This document shows, in pieces, positions 35,124 to 43,615 of a stretch of 64,000 bases of DNA. The notes beneath the pieces are model-generated. The model saw only the letters and a program-made list of their open reading frames with translations. It was not told the origin of the DNA and did not search any database. Where the stretch lies: NCBI GenBank assembly GCA_030949985.1, contig JAUZRX010000010.1:21148-85147 (forward strand), given 5' to 3'. Within the stretch, counting starts at the first letter, position 1, and each line of letters begins with the position of its first letter. Origin of the DNA: Acidobacteriota bacterium. Lineage in GTDB: Bacteria; Acidobacteriota; Polarisedimenticolia; J045. A program made the position numbers and the translations under genes.

Positions 35124-35708
35124 CTAGGCGCTGGCTCCGGGCCGCGTCAATCCTGGCCCCGCCTCCGGCAGCCCTCCCCAGGCGGCCAAAACCTGTTCCA
35201 CCTTACCCCTAAGTTGCTCCAGGCTGCCATCGTTGGAGATCAGCGTGTCCGCTTCGGCCAGTGCCCGCCGAACCTGCTGGGCCGTGGGAGAGGCGGTGTT
35301 CTCGAGAGCCTCCTGGCGGCGGAAGCTCTCCAGGTCGGCGGCATCCCCCGCCCGGCCCCGCTCCATCGCCCGCTTCCAGCGCAGTTCCACGGGGGCGTCG
35401 ATACCCAGCAGGCGAAAATCCTCCCGTCGCCGCAGGACGGCGATTTCGGCGGGCGAACGGATGGAATCGACCACGCCGCGCCGCCCGAGACGGGGAAGGA
35501 TCCTCTCGGCCAGGACGCCGGGCCCCTCGGCGGCGCGAAGTTCCTGCCCGACGGCGATCAGGTGCTCGCGCTCAGGCGGCAGCCCCCGCCGGGCCGCCTC
35601 TTCGCGGACCACGTCGGAGAGGGAGACGACGGGAAAGCCGAGGCGGGCGAGATGCGCCGCCGCCTCACCCTTCCCGGAGGCGTTGGGACCGACCAGGCCG
35701 ATGATCAA
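35124..35708 (-). CDS. P-loop kinase of the UPF0200/dephospho-CoA-kinase-like type
   Basis: 194 residues: Walker A IIGLVGPNASGKGEAA at the N-terminus, SLSDVVREEAARRGLP (~32-47), VVDSIRSPAEIAVLRR (~83-98), and an ERGRAGDAADLESFRRQE lid (~118-135) ending in ISNDGSLEQL. The pattern recalls archaeal UPF0200 proteins more than bacterial CoaE. TTG 35708 is chosen because it lies one base after the upstream stop (TGAGTTG) and directly starts the P-loop; an upstream extension is Arg/Pro-rich and antisense-like. Substrate is not evident. Confidence 0.7.
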   Translation of the reverse strand: MIIGLVGPNASGKGEAAAHLARLGFPVVSLSDVVREEAARRGLPPEREHLIAVGQELRAAEGPGVLAERILPRLGRRGVVDSIRSPAEIAVLRRREDFRLLGIDAPVELRWKRAMERGRAGDAADLESFRRQEALENTASPTAQQVRRALAEADTLISNDGSLEQLRGKVEQVLAAWGGLPEAGPGLTRPGASA

Positions 35709-35709
35709 C

Positions 35710-36348
35710 TCAGAACTTTCCGTTGTTGGTGACCGTCTTGTTCTTGCCGCGCGGGAGCCGCGGAGCGAGCCGGGGAACGATGCCCGGCTCCTTGACGGGG
35801 GACCGGGTCCGTCGCGTCCCCACGGCAGGCAAGGTGCCCGCACCACCGGAGGGAGTTCCACCGCCGGCACTGGCGACGGTGCGCCGCGCCTCGGGAGCGA
35901 GGACGCTCAGCGGCTGGGGGCGCGCGGAGGCGTCCTCGTTGGCCCCCCAGCCGGAGCCCCGGAAGGAGAAACCCACCGAGTTGAGTTCGCGCCCCTTCAC
36001 CTTACGCGCCACGCCGGAGAGCCCCGCGGAGAGGTGACCGGCACGAACCTGGCTGCGGCGGTAGGCCATGGTTTCCCGGGCCGAGGGGCCGCGACCTCCG
36101 AAGCCGTTGGTGGGGCGGGCGTAGCGCTGGAACTCCCCCTCCTCCTGGACGGCCACCAGGGCCTTGGGAAATCCCACCTCGCTGCCGTCTTCCAGGGTCA
36201 GGTAGATGAAATCGCCTTCGACACGGGAGGAGAGCACCACGATCGTGTGGCCGTTCTTGAAGCGGATCCGCTCGGTCGCAGCCGCCCAGGGCAGGGACAC
36301 GGCCCCGGCCAGAACGAGGGCGGCCATCACCTTCCAGCTTCTCTTCAT
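35710..36348 (-). CDS. exported protein of unknown function
   Basis: 212 residues with a Sec signal peptide (KRSWKVMAALVLAGAVSLPWAAA). A short beta-type segment follows (RIRFKNGHTIVVLSSRVEGDFIYLTLEDGSEVGFPKALV, ~25-63) that looks like a small SH3-like fold. The remainder is a long disordered Arg/Gly/Pro-rich tail. ATG 36348 follows GGAG at 7 nt. It is translationally coupled to the downstream kinase gene. No function can be named. Confidence 0.7.
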   Translation of the reverse strand: MKRSWKVMAALVLAGAVSLPWAAATERIRFKNGHTIVVLSSRVEGDFIYLTLEDGSEVGFPKALVAVQEEGEFQRYARPTNGFGGRGPSARETMAYRRSQVRAGHLSAGLSGVARKVKGRELNSVGFSFRGSGWGANEDASARPQPLSVLAPEARRTVASAGGGTPSGGAGTLPAVGTRRTRSPVKEPGIVPRLAPRLPRGKNKTVTNNGKF

Positions 36349-36508
36349 GGCAGTTCTCCACCGGGTGGGCCGCCGGGCACAGCCCGCAACCCTCCCCATT
36401 TCTTACCGCGGAACGCGGGCCCGCGCCACGGGCAATGGCCCCGGGGGCGGGCTCCGGCCCCCGATGTTACCCTGCACGTGCTGTCCATCATGCCATGGGA
36501 GGTTCCCG

Positions 36509-36964
36509 ATGAAGAGCTGGCTGCTGGTCCTGGGTCTGGTTGTTGCGGTGTGCGCCCCGCAGGCGGCGCCCGGCTCCCGCAAGAAGACCGCTCCCACCAT
36601 GGGCATCCGCGTCGAACAGCGGCCCGCCGCCGCCACGGTGGGCGAGCCGGCCACGGTGCAGGTGCATGTCACCCCTCCCGACGGGATCCGCCTCAATCGT
36701 TACCCCGGCATCACACTCGAGATCGACAAGGCCGACGCCCTGGATCTCTCGACCCGGAAGGCCTTCGTGGGCAGCACCAAGCCGATCAACGATGTGAGCA
36801 AGTTCGGCTTCGAGACCATCGACCCGCTGGTGCTCGAATTCGTCCCCAAGGCCCCGGGAGAGCACGTGCTGGAAGGCACCTTGAAGTACTTCTACTGCGT
36901 GAAGAAAAGCGGCTACTGCGCCCCGGGGCAGCAGCGGGTGCGGCTGCCGGTCAAGGCCCGCTGA
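36509..36964 (+). CDS. small exported beta-sandwich-like protein with CX6C
   Basis: 151 residues: signal peptide MKSWLLVLGLVVAVCAPQAA, then a mature domain with ATVGEPATVQVHVTPPDGIRLNRYPGITLEID and a C-terminal FYCVKKSGYCAPGQQRV. The latter recalls the N-terminal domain of thiol:disulfide interchange proteins (DsbD-like), but this is a weak resemblance. ATG 36509 is preceded by GGAGG at 6 nt. Its last 14 bp overlap the end of the convergent GHMP kinase gene. Confidence 0.75.
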   Translation: MKSWLLVLGLVVAVCAPQAAPGSRKKTAPTMGIRVEQRPAAATVGEPATVQVHVTPPDGIRLNRYPGITLEIDKADALDLSTRKAFVGSTKPINDVSKFGFETIDPLVLEFVPKAPGEHVLEGTLKYFYCVKKSGYCAPGQQRVRLPVKAR

Positions 36965-37988
36965 CCCGCAGCCCCGTCCGCCGCAGGCCCACCGGCGCGG
37001 GCCGGCCTCCCGCCCGCCGGACGGCCTCGGCCACCGGCTCCCGCCGGGAGGGCTCCACCAGCAGCACCAGGTAACCGCCCCCCCCGGCCCCGCAAACCTT
37101 CTCCCCCCAGGATCCCGCCCGGCGCGCCGCGGCGACGATCGCCTCCAGCCGGGGGGTGTAGACCTGCCCGGACCAGCTTCGCCGCGCCGCGGCGTCGGCC
37201 CGCATGGCCCGCCCCAGGGCCCGCCAATCGCCCCGAACCAGCGCCTCGGCGGCTCTGCGGGCGGCCCGGGCCACCCGCTCGAGGGCCCGCCGGGCGGGTC
37301 CTTCCCCGTCGAGGCGACGACGGATCATGTCCCAGTTGGAGGGCGCCGACGAACGCCCGCAGCCTCCATCCACCAGCAGGAGGTGACGGGCCAGCCGGTC
37401 CACGACCCGGGGCTCCACGCGGTGCAGCCGCGACCCTCCCGGCCGATGTTCGAGGACGATCACCCCGCCATGGAGGGCCGCCAGGTGATCCTGGACGCCG
37501 GTGGGAATGCCCAGCACCTGGGCCTCCACGTCGGCCACCAGGCGCACCAGTTCCCGGCGCGGCCCCCGCCGGCCGGCCAGGGCCGTCAGGGCGGCGGCCG
37601 CCGCCAGCCCCAGGGCCGAGGAGGTGCCCAGCCCGGAGCCGGCCGCCACCGGCGAACAGGTCTCGAGGTGAACGCCGCCGGGACTCAGATCCCGCGCCAG
37701 GCGCTCGAGCAGCTCGAGGGGCCCCCGGCGGAGAGGAGGCCAGGGCCGGGTCAACCGCCTTCGGCGGCCCAGGTCCAGGGATCTCAGTTCCAGCTCGCCG
37801 GCCCGGCGCGGCGAACGGGCCCGCGCCTCCACCACCAGGTCGAGGGTCACCGCCACCGTCAGGGCCGGCGGGTGCAGCAGGCCCATCGGCCAGATGTCGA
37901 GGGTGCCGCCGGCCAGGTCCGCCCGCAGACCGGCTCGGGCGACGAAACCCGCGGCCCGCGGGCGCGGGGATGGACGGCGGGCGCTCAC
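36951..37988 (-). CDS. GHMP-family sugar kinase (heptose/fucose-kinase-like)
   Basis: 345 residues. N-terminal GLRADLAGGTLDIWPMGLL, the ATP-binding PVAAGSGLGTSSALGLAAAAAL (~110-131) and the C-terminal SWGEKVCGAGGGGYLVLLVEP (~305-325) are the three GHMP motifs. The closest remembered pattern is D-glycero-D-manno-heptose 7-phosphate kinase (HddA), so a role in nucleotide-sugar or LPS precursor synthesis is likely. GTG start at 37988 with AGGAGG 4 nt upstream, overlapping the glycosyltransferase stop (GTGA). Confidence 0.82.
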   Translation of the reverse strand: MSARRPSPRPRAAGFVARAGLRADLAGGTLDIWPMGLLHPPALTVAVTLDLVVEARARSPRRAGELELRSLDLGRRRRLTRPWPPLRRGPLELLERLARDLSPGGVHLETCSPVAAGSGLGTSSALGLAAAAALTALAGRRGPRRELVRLVADVEAQVLGIPTGVQDHLAALHGGVIVLEHRPGGSRLHRVEPRVVDRLARHLLLVDGGCGRSSAPSNWDMIRRRLDGEGPARRALERVARAARRAAEALVRGDWRALGRAMRADAAARRSWSGQVYTPRLEAIVAAARRAGSWGEKVCGAGGGGYLVLLVEPSRREPVAEAVRRAGGRPAPVGLRRTGLRVSGP

Positions 37989-39100
37989 GACGCCTCCTGT
38001 CCGACCCAGCGGTCGAGGGCGGCTGCCCGGCGGGCCCAGTCGTGGCGGCGGGCGCAGAGCATCACCCGGCGCCTCAGCCCGGCGAAGAGGGCGGGCCGGG
38101 CCAGCCAGCGACCGAGGCGGGCCGCCAGCTCCCGGTCGGTCCCATAGAGCAGGGCGTCGCGCAGGGAGGGGGTCAACAACTCGGGGTAGGACAGCCGGCG
38201 GGGAAAGAGGGGCACGGCTCCGGCGGCCATGGCCTCCACCGCCGCGTAGCCGAAGTTCTCCTGCCCGGCGGTGGAAACAGCGATGTCCGCCCGGCCCAGC
38301 CAAGCGGCGTACTCCCGCCGGGAGCGGGCGGGCCCGTCACGCAAGATGCGATCGCCGAGCCTCTCGCGGATCAGCGCGAGGGCGGCGATCTCGACCTGAA
38401 CCACGGGCCCCAACAGGACCAGCCGGAAATCGAGCCCCTTGTCGGCCAGGCGCAACAGGACGCGGGCGAAGGCCCCGGGGCGCTTGTCGCCGTCCCAGCG
38501 GTGGTTCCAGGCGATCACCGGCGGGCTGCCCACCGGCCGTGACGCGGGAGCGGGAAAGACGCCGAGGTCCACCCCCGGCGGCAGGATACGCGAGGCCCGC
38601 AGGCGTCGGAGCAGGCCGCGGGGGCGGGGGGGCGGGATCTGCTCGAGGTAATCGCGGGTGGCCGCCAGCGCGGCGTCCCGGTGGGAACGGGAGTTCCAGG
38701 CCAGGGCGTCGGCGGCCAGCCAGGAAGCCAGGTGGGCCCCGGCGAAGGAGCGGTCGAGAGGCTCACCGGGGGGACGGGGGTAGGTCAACTGGTTTTCGTG
38801 CATGTAGAGCAGGAAGGCGGGTGGTCGGCGGCGGCGGTCGAGGCCCGACAGGGCCCGCAGGTGGGCCAGGTCCACCAGGCTGGTGGCCACCACCGCCCGG
38901 GGGGGTGGATCGAGAGCCCCCAGGCGTGGAGCGAGGGCCAGCGCCCCTGCACGCAGGCGCCACTTCCAGCGCTCGGCGGGCAGGCCCAGGCGCCGCCAGC
39001 GGTGGCGGCTGCGGGCCAGCCAGCCCTCGGCGAAGGCCTCGTGGGAGCCGCCCGCGAAGCTCTCCACGAAGACCGCGTCGATGGACCGCGTGACGCTCAC
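37985..39100 (-). CDS. DUF3524 glycosyltransferase, tRNA-queuosine mannosyltransferase-like
   Basis: 371 residues. The N-terminal half carries the DUF3524/GTDC1 pattern: VFVESFAGGSHEAFAEGW (~10-27), LPAERWKWRLRAGALALA (~40-57), VVATSLVDLAHLRAL (~69-83), YMHENQLTYPRP (~98-109) and LAWNSRSHRDA (~132-142). The C-terminal half is GT-B, with WNHRWDGDKRPGAF and AGQENFGYAAVEAMAAGAVPL. Animal GTDC1 (QTMAN) mannosylates queuosine in tRNA-Asp; bacterial homologues are less studied. It starts with GTG 39100 overlapping the M16 peptidase stop, and is followed by a GHMP kinase. Confidence 0.82.
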   Translation of the reverse strand: MSVTRSIDAVFVESFAGGSHEAFAEGWLARSRHRWRRLGLPAERWKWRLRAGALALAPRLGALDPPPRAVVATSLVDLAHLRALSGLDRRRRPPAFLLYMHENQLTYPRPPGEPLDRSFAGAHLASWLAADALAWNSRSHRDAALAATRDYLEQIPPPRPRGLLRRLRASRILPPGVDLGVFPAPASRPVGSPPVIAWNHRWDGDKRPGAFARVLLRLADKGLDFRLVLLGPVVQVEIAALALIRERLGDRILRDGPARSRREYAAWLGRADIAVSTAGQENFGYAAVEAMAAGAVPLFPRRLSYPELLTPSLRDALLYGTDRELAARLGRWLARPALFAGLRRRVMLCARRHDWARRAAALDRWVGQEAS

Positions 39101-41841
39101 GGGGCGACGACGAAAAGCATCCGGTCCGGGTCGAGGTACTTCCTCGCCGCGGCGCGCACCTGCTCGGCACCAACGGCGGCGAAGTCGGCACCCGCCACGT
39201 CGAGGGTCGAGCTGGGGCCTTCGAAAAGCCGCCGGCCCAGGCGGTAGGCCCGGGAAGCGGCGGACAGCCCCCGCAGCATCGCCGACAAGCGCCGGCGGGC
39301 GGCCAGCCGCTCGAGCCGCTCGGGGTCGACGAGCCCGGTGCGCAGTTCGGCGATCAACTCGTCGAGCAGGGCGCGCACCTGCTCCTGGTTCTCCGGCCGG
39401 GTACCCACCGACGCACTGAGCAGCCAGCCGCCACCGGGAACCACCCGCACCCCGGCGCCCAGGCGGTAGGCCAGCCCCAGTTCCTCGCGAATCCGGGCCA
39501 CCATCCGGTCGGACAGGGCGTCGAGGGCGGTGAGCAGGGCAGCCCGGTCGGCGGGCTCCACGTCGGCCAGCCGCGCCGCGATCACGCTGACCTGGGGAGC
39601 GTCACCGGGTTCGATGATCTCCCCGCCCCCATGGGCCCTGGGAGTGGGATAGGGGCCGCGCACGGGTTCGGCATCGGCGCCGCCGGAGAAATAGTCGCGT
39701 ACCATGGCCAGGGTCTCACCGGCCGGCACCGGGGAGGCCACGGTGAGCACCAGGTGCCGGGGAGCGAAGTAACCTCCGGGCCAGCGGCCCCAGAAGGCGC
39801 GCAGATCCTCGGCGGTGGGCACGGGGTCGTCAGGTCGTCCCGCCAGGGGCCGCGCGAGGGGGTGGTCCGCACCGAAGAGGGCGGCGCGCAGGCGGGCCAC
39901 CGCACCGCCGCCGCCCCGGGCCTCCGACTTGCGGGCGGCGCGCAGTCCCTGGAGGGCACTCGACCAGCCCGCCGCATCCCACGAGGGTTCGCGAATCATT
40001 TCCGCCAGCACGGCGAGCCCTTCCTCGAGAGAGGCGGCGGGTCCCTCCAGACGCACGTAGGAGAAGTCGGGCACGTTATAGCGATTGTCGAAGGGGATCA
40101 TCGGGTTGTCGGCGGTCTTGACGTCGATGCCCGCGCGCTCGAGGCGGTGGGCGAGTTCCTTGGAGCCGGCCAGCAAGGTCCCGCCATCCAGCAGGCGATG
40201 GAGCAGATCGGTGGTGCCCGGGGGCACGTTCTTCTCACGGAACCCCCGGTCGGCCACCAGCAGGTGGATGCCGAAGACGTCGTTGCCCGTCTCGGGCAGG
40301 ATGCCCACTTCGAGGCCGTTGGGCAGAACGGTGACCCGGCTGCCGAGGGGACCTTCCGCCAGTTCGGCCGCGGCCCGGGGGGGCGGCGGGGCCAGCGGAG
40401 CCGGCAGAGGCCCGGCCTCGGCGGGACCGCCCTCCCCGACCCAGGCCGCCCGGGCGCGGTGGGGCAGATCGGCCAGCAGGGCACCCACGGCAGCGCGCAC
40501 CTGGGCCGGCGTCACCGGAGGCGGGTCGAGGGCCGCGGCCAGGGAGCCGGCGGCGGAAGCCAGGTCGGCGCCGTAGAAGACCGCGGCATAGTGCAGGCGC
40601 TGCCCGGTCAGCGCGCGTTCGGCGGCCCAGGCCCGTTGAAGACGCATCACGTCGACGTCTTCGGGCCCGGAAGCCGCGGCCTCGAGGGCACCGAGGAGGC
40701 GGGCGAGCAGATCGGCGGGATCGACCCCTTTCCTGGCCCGCAGGTCGATGTCCACCAGGTCACGGGGCCGGCCCGGCTGACGGCCGCAAGCGACGGACTC
40801 GGCCAGATCGGGAACCAGCACCGAGGCCAGCGGGCCATCGTCGGCCCCAAGCCAGCGGGTGGCGATCTCGAGGGCGGAGGGACCGACCGGATCGGGAGGC
40901 GGAGCGAGCAGGCTCAGGGTCAGGCGGCCGCCTTCCTCCATGGCCGGCGGAGGGCCGCCACCGTGGCCCATGGGACCGCCCTCCCCCGGGGCTCCGGTGG
41001 CGCCCTCCGGCTTGGGCCGGGCCTGCCACTGGCCCCAGCCGGGCCAACTCGCGGGGTCGGTACGGGCCGGCGGCGCGGGGGCCGCGGCCAGCGCTTCGAA
41101 ACGCCGGGCCAGGGCTTCGAGTTCGCCACGGGGCAGATCGCCGCTGACCAGCACGCGCATGGCGGCCGGGACGTAGTGCTGCTTCCAGTAGGCCAGCACC
41201 TCGTCCCGGGGTGTGGAGGTCACCGACTCGGGGTAGCCCGCGACGGGATGCTCGAGGGGGGTACCCTGCCAGAGGGCTTGCCGCAGGGTCTCTTCCACGA
41301 GGGTGGAGGGGCGGGAGTGGTCCTTGGCCAGTTCCTCGAGGATGACCTTCTTTTCCTTCTCGTAGACCTCCGGACGCAAGGTGGAGCGGGTCAGCATGCC
41401 CACGAGCAGGCCTGCGGCCCGGGCGGCGTTTTCCCGGGGCACGAGCACGAAGAAGACGGTGGTCTGCTCCCGCGTGAAGGCGTTGACGTAGGCCGAAATC
41501 CTTTCGAAGGACTCGGTGACGCCGCGCTCGTCGAGATCGTCGAAACCATCGAAGAGCAGGTGCTCGAGGTAGTGAGACGAACCCTCGCGACCCGGGGCCT
41601 CGTCCTGGGAACCGGCGGCCACCGCCACGGCGACCAGCACGGTCCCCGAACCAGGCTTGGGCCAGACCACGGCCCGGGCGCCGTTGTCGAAGACCAGGTC
41701 CCGGGGACCGCCGGTGGCGGCCGCGGCAGCCGCCGGCAGGGCCAGCAGGAGAAGCATGAGGGAGACGAGCGGCACGAGGCCGACCCGCGTGGAGGCCGCG
41801 GATCGACGCACCCGGGCGGAGACGATGGATGGATTGATCAT
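39097..41841 (-). CDS. periplasmic M16 family (insulinase-type) zinc peptidase
   Basis: 914 residues with a signal peptide (PLVSLMLLLLALPAAAAAA, ~24-42). The first M16 half has the inverse zinc motif SSHYLEHLLFDG (HxxEH, ~89-97) and the downstream Glu in KEKKVILEELAKD. A second, catalytically inactive M16 half begins near residue 500 (VTVLPNGLEVGILPETGND). It probably degrades peptides in the periplasm. First gene of a three-gene overlapping operon with the glycosyltransferase and GHMP kinase. Confidence 0.92.
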   Translation of the reverse strand: MINPSIVSARVRRSAASTRVGLVPLVSLMLLLLALPAAAAAATGGPRDLVFDNGARAVVWPKPGSGTVLVAVAVAAGSQDEAPGREGSSHYLEHLLFDGFDDLDERGVTESFERISAYVNAFTREQTTVFFVLVPRENAARAAGLLVGMLTRSTLRPEVYEKEKKVILEELAKDHSRPSTLVEETLRQALWQGTPLEHPVAGYPESVTSTPRDEVLAYWKQHYVPAAMRVLVSGDLPRGELEALARRFEALAAAPAPPARTDPASWPGWGQWQARPKPEGATGAPGEGGPMGHGGGPPPAMEEGGRLTLSLLAPPPDPVGPSALEIATRWLGADDGPLASVLVPDLAESVACGRQPGRPRDLVDIDLRARKGVDPADLLARLLGALEAAASGPEDVDVMRLQRAWAAERALTGQRLHYAAVFYGADLASAAGSLAAALDPPPVTPAQVRAAVGALLADLPHRARAAWVGEGGPAEAGPLPAPLAPPPPRAAAELAEGPLGSRVTVLPNGLEVGILPETGNDVFGIHLLVADRGFREKNVPPGTTDLLHRLLDGGTLLAGSKELAHRLERAGIDVKTADNPMIPFDNRYNVPDFSYVRLEGPAASLEEGLAVLAEMIREPSWDAAGWSSALQGLRAARKSEARGGGGAVARLRAALFGADHPLARPLAGRPDDPVPTAEDLRAFWGRWPGGYFAPRHLVLTVASPVPAGETLAMVRDYFSGGADAEPVRGPYPTPRAHGGGEIIEPGDAPQVSVIAARLADVEPADRAALLTALDALSDRMVARIREELGLAYRLGAGVRVVPGGGWLLSASVGTRPENQEQVRALLDELIAELRTGLVDPERLERLAARRRLSAMLRGLSAASRAYRLGRRLFEGPSSTLDVAGADFAAVGAEQVRAAARKYLDPDRMLFVVAP

Positions 41842-41921
41842 CCGCGGATTTTATCCGAGCCGCGGGGACAGGGTGAACTCTTCCGTGGAGATTCTGGGCC
41901 GAGCGGTGTTGGGGGCGGCCC

Positions 41922-42464
41922 TCAGGGGTGCCGGGGAGGGCCCGAGTCGTCCGCGGCGGGGGACGCCGGAGAGGCGGCGCGAACGCGAAAGGTCTCGATC
42001 ATGCCCGCCAGCCACTCCGGGGGGGCGTCGCCGTGGCAGATGGCGGGCAGACTGACGAGGCGCGGGGGTTCACCGGTGAGAACCAGCACCACCCGGCGCC
42101 GACCGGTGACGCGCTCGACGCCGACCCGCGCGATCCGTTCCCAGCCGAGCCGCCAGGCCTCGCCCAGCCCATCGTCGACGGTCAGGCCCTCGTCGTCGAG
42201 CACCAGCGGCGGACGGCCGGCGGCGGCGCGCCGGTACTCCAGCAGCGCCGCCAGCCCGAAAAGGCTGGCCCCCGCGATGCCGAGCCCCACACCCGGCACC
42301 GAATCGGCCAACGCCGCCCGGGCACCGGCCCAGCACAGCACGAGCGCCGCGACCAGGGCCGCGAGAGCCTTGAAGCGGTGCATGCCCGCCTGGCAGGGGG
42401 TTTCGAAATGCAGGGCCGGCGCCCTGGAGGCCGCGGATCCCGCCGCATGAGGAAGGGTGGACAT
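41922..42464 (-). CDS. small membrane protein with PH-like domain, unknown function
   Basis: 180 residues. A hydrophobic pair (HRFKALAALVAALVLCWAGARAAL and GVGLGIAGASLFGLAALLEY, ~27-76) is followed by a soluble segment VLDDEGLTVDDGLGEAWRLGWERIARV with RRRVVLVLTGE. That order, paired helices then a short beta-rich domain, is typical of bacterial PH-like (DUF-type) membrane proteins. ATG 42464 is chosen because the longer frame reads through Pro/Arg-rich sequence. It lies 109 bp downstream of the bactofilin gene. Confidence 0.6.
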   Translation of the reverse strand: MSTLPHAAGSAASRAPALHFETPCQAGMHRFKALAALVAALVLCWAGARAALADSVPGVGLGIAGASLFGLAALLEYRRAAAGRPPLVLDDEGLTVDDGLGEAWRLGWERIARVGVERVTGRRRVVLVLTGEPPRLVSLPAICHGDAPPEWLAGMIETFRVRAASPASPAADDSGPPRHP

Positions 42465-42573
42465 GGGGCGAATATAGGCTTCGCCGGGCGCTTCGCACAC
42501 CGTCGACCGCCGGATCCGCGGAGGGCATGCTGCACGTGCGGGAGCAAGCGGGACCGCAGGGCGGCGACGTTCC

Positions 42574-42972
42574 TCAGCGTCGACGTTCACGGAAGCGGTG
42601 GACCCCGCCGTCGGTCGCCCGCACCCGCCCCTGCAGGTAGGCCCCCTCCGCCACCGCCACCCGCGGGCCGAGGATGTTGCCCCGCACCCGTCCGGAATGC
42701 CGCAACTCGCAATGTTCGGTAGCCGTGATGTCGCCGTCGACCGCGCCTTCGATCAACACCGCGCCGCCCTCGATGGGGCCATTGACCACCGCCCCGGCCA
42801 GCACGTGCACCATCGCCGGTGTGCGAACCGAGCCATCCACGCGCCCCCCGATGATCACCACGTCTTCGGCGAGGATCTCCCCCTCGAAGCGGAACCCGCG
42901 TCCCACCACCGTGGCCTTCTCCGACCACTGCCGGTCGGGAGGATAGTCGTCACCGAATCGTCGTCGCGCCAT
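42574..42972 (-). CDS. bactofilin (polymer-forming cytoskeletal protein)
   Basis: A 132-residue bactofilin with the right-handed beta-helix repeat pattern, for example RFEGEILAEDVVIIGGRVDGSVRTP and VLIEGAVDGDITATEHCELRHSGRVRGNI. Such proteins form filaments used in cell shape, stalk or chromosome organisation. The short N- and C-terminal tails are charged. The ATG at 42972 is clear. Confidence 0.92.
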   Translation of the reverse strand: MARRRFGDDYPPDRQWSEKATVVGRGFRFEGEILAEDVVIIGGRVDGSVRTPAMVHVLAGAVVNGPIEGGAVLIEGAVDGDITATEHCELRHSGRVRGNILGPRVAVAEGAYLQGRVRATDGGVHRFRERRR

Positions 42973-43120
42973 GCCCCGAGTCTAACCCTTCCCGCACGGG
43001 CCCTCCCCCCCACCCCGAGGCTTCGGCCTGTGGCATCGCCCCCTCCCAGGCGCTAGAATCCGCCCGGCCTGTTTCCGCCGACCCCGGCGCAGCCCAGGCA
43101 GCCCGCGGGCCGGGGCAGCC

Positions 43121-43180
43121 CAGTGCCAGGGTAGCAGTGCCAGAGTAGCTCAGTGAGAGTAGCTCAGTGCCAGAGTAGCT
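43121..43180 (+). repeat. tandem 14-16-bp copies of the tRNA-Thr 5' end
   Basis: Four tandem units run into the tRNA gene: 43121-43134 (14 bp, one change and CT missing), 43135-43150, 43151-43164 (14 bp, CC missing) and 43165-43180. Units two and four are identical (CAGTGCCAGAGTAGCT) and include the first bases of the mature tRNA and its D-arm. The last unit is part of the functional gene. Confidence 0.85.
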
Positions 43181-43243
43181 CAGTGGTAGAGCAGCTGATT
43201 CGTAATCAGCAGGTCGCGAGTTCGAACCTCGCCTCTGGCTCCA
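43169..43243 (+). tRNA. tRNA-Thr (anticodon CGU)
   Basis: Full cloverleaf: acceptor GCCAGAG/CTCTGGC, D-arm GCTC-AGTGGTA-GAGC, anticodon arm GCTGA-TTCGTAA-TCAGC (anticodon CGT in DNA, reads ACG), T-arm GCGAG-TTCGAAC-CTCGC, discriminator T, encoded CCA at 43241-43243. The 71-nt paired body plus discriminator and CCA gives 75 nt. Confidence 0.97.
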
Positions 43244-43615
43244 ACATCCAGCGGCCACCCGACCGGCAACCCGCCGACAAGGCGAGCTCTCCAGCGCCTT
43301 TCCATGCCGCCGTCTCGTCCCGCGGCCTTCGATGGATCCATTCTTCTGTCGCCCCATCCCGACTTCTCGAATCATGCCTCGGGCCGTCATTTCTTTCGTT
43401 TCGACCGCGGCCCCACTGTCGGTAGACCTGTCGTGGAGGTTTCCATCGTGGAGGCCGGCGTCGTCGGCCTTGGATCCCGCCGCCGAGAAGGCGCCGGTGG
43501 TGGTCCGGGCCGGGTGGAAGGAACGACGGACAGCGGACGCGCGGCGGGGGGAGAGCAGCCCGCCCGGCCCGGCTACCGCCAGAGTCGGTGGGTTTCCGCT
43601 GCAAACGGGCGCCCG
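43244..43615. other. 372-bp gap between the tRNA and argS
   Basis: I see no convincing gene on either strand. Reading frames here are antisense to the tRNA or to the end of argS, with arginine/proline-rich content. No hairpin with a T-run follows the tRNA. Confidence 0.5.

Noticed and set aside
42950..43390. 146-codon minus-strand frame across tRNA-Thr
   Set aside because: It reads antisense through the tRNA and contains the familiar spurious RGSNSRPADYESAALPLSYSG translation of tRNA antisense.
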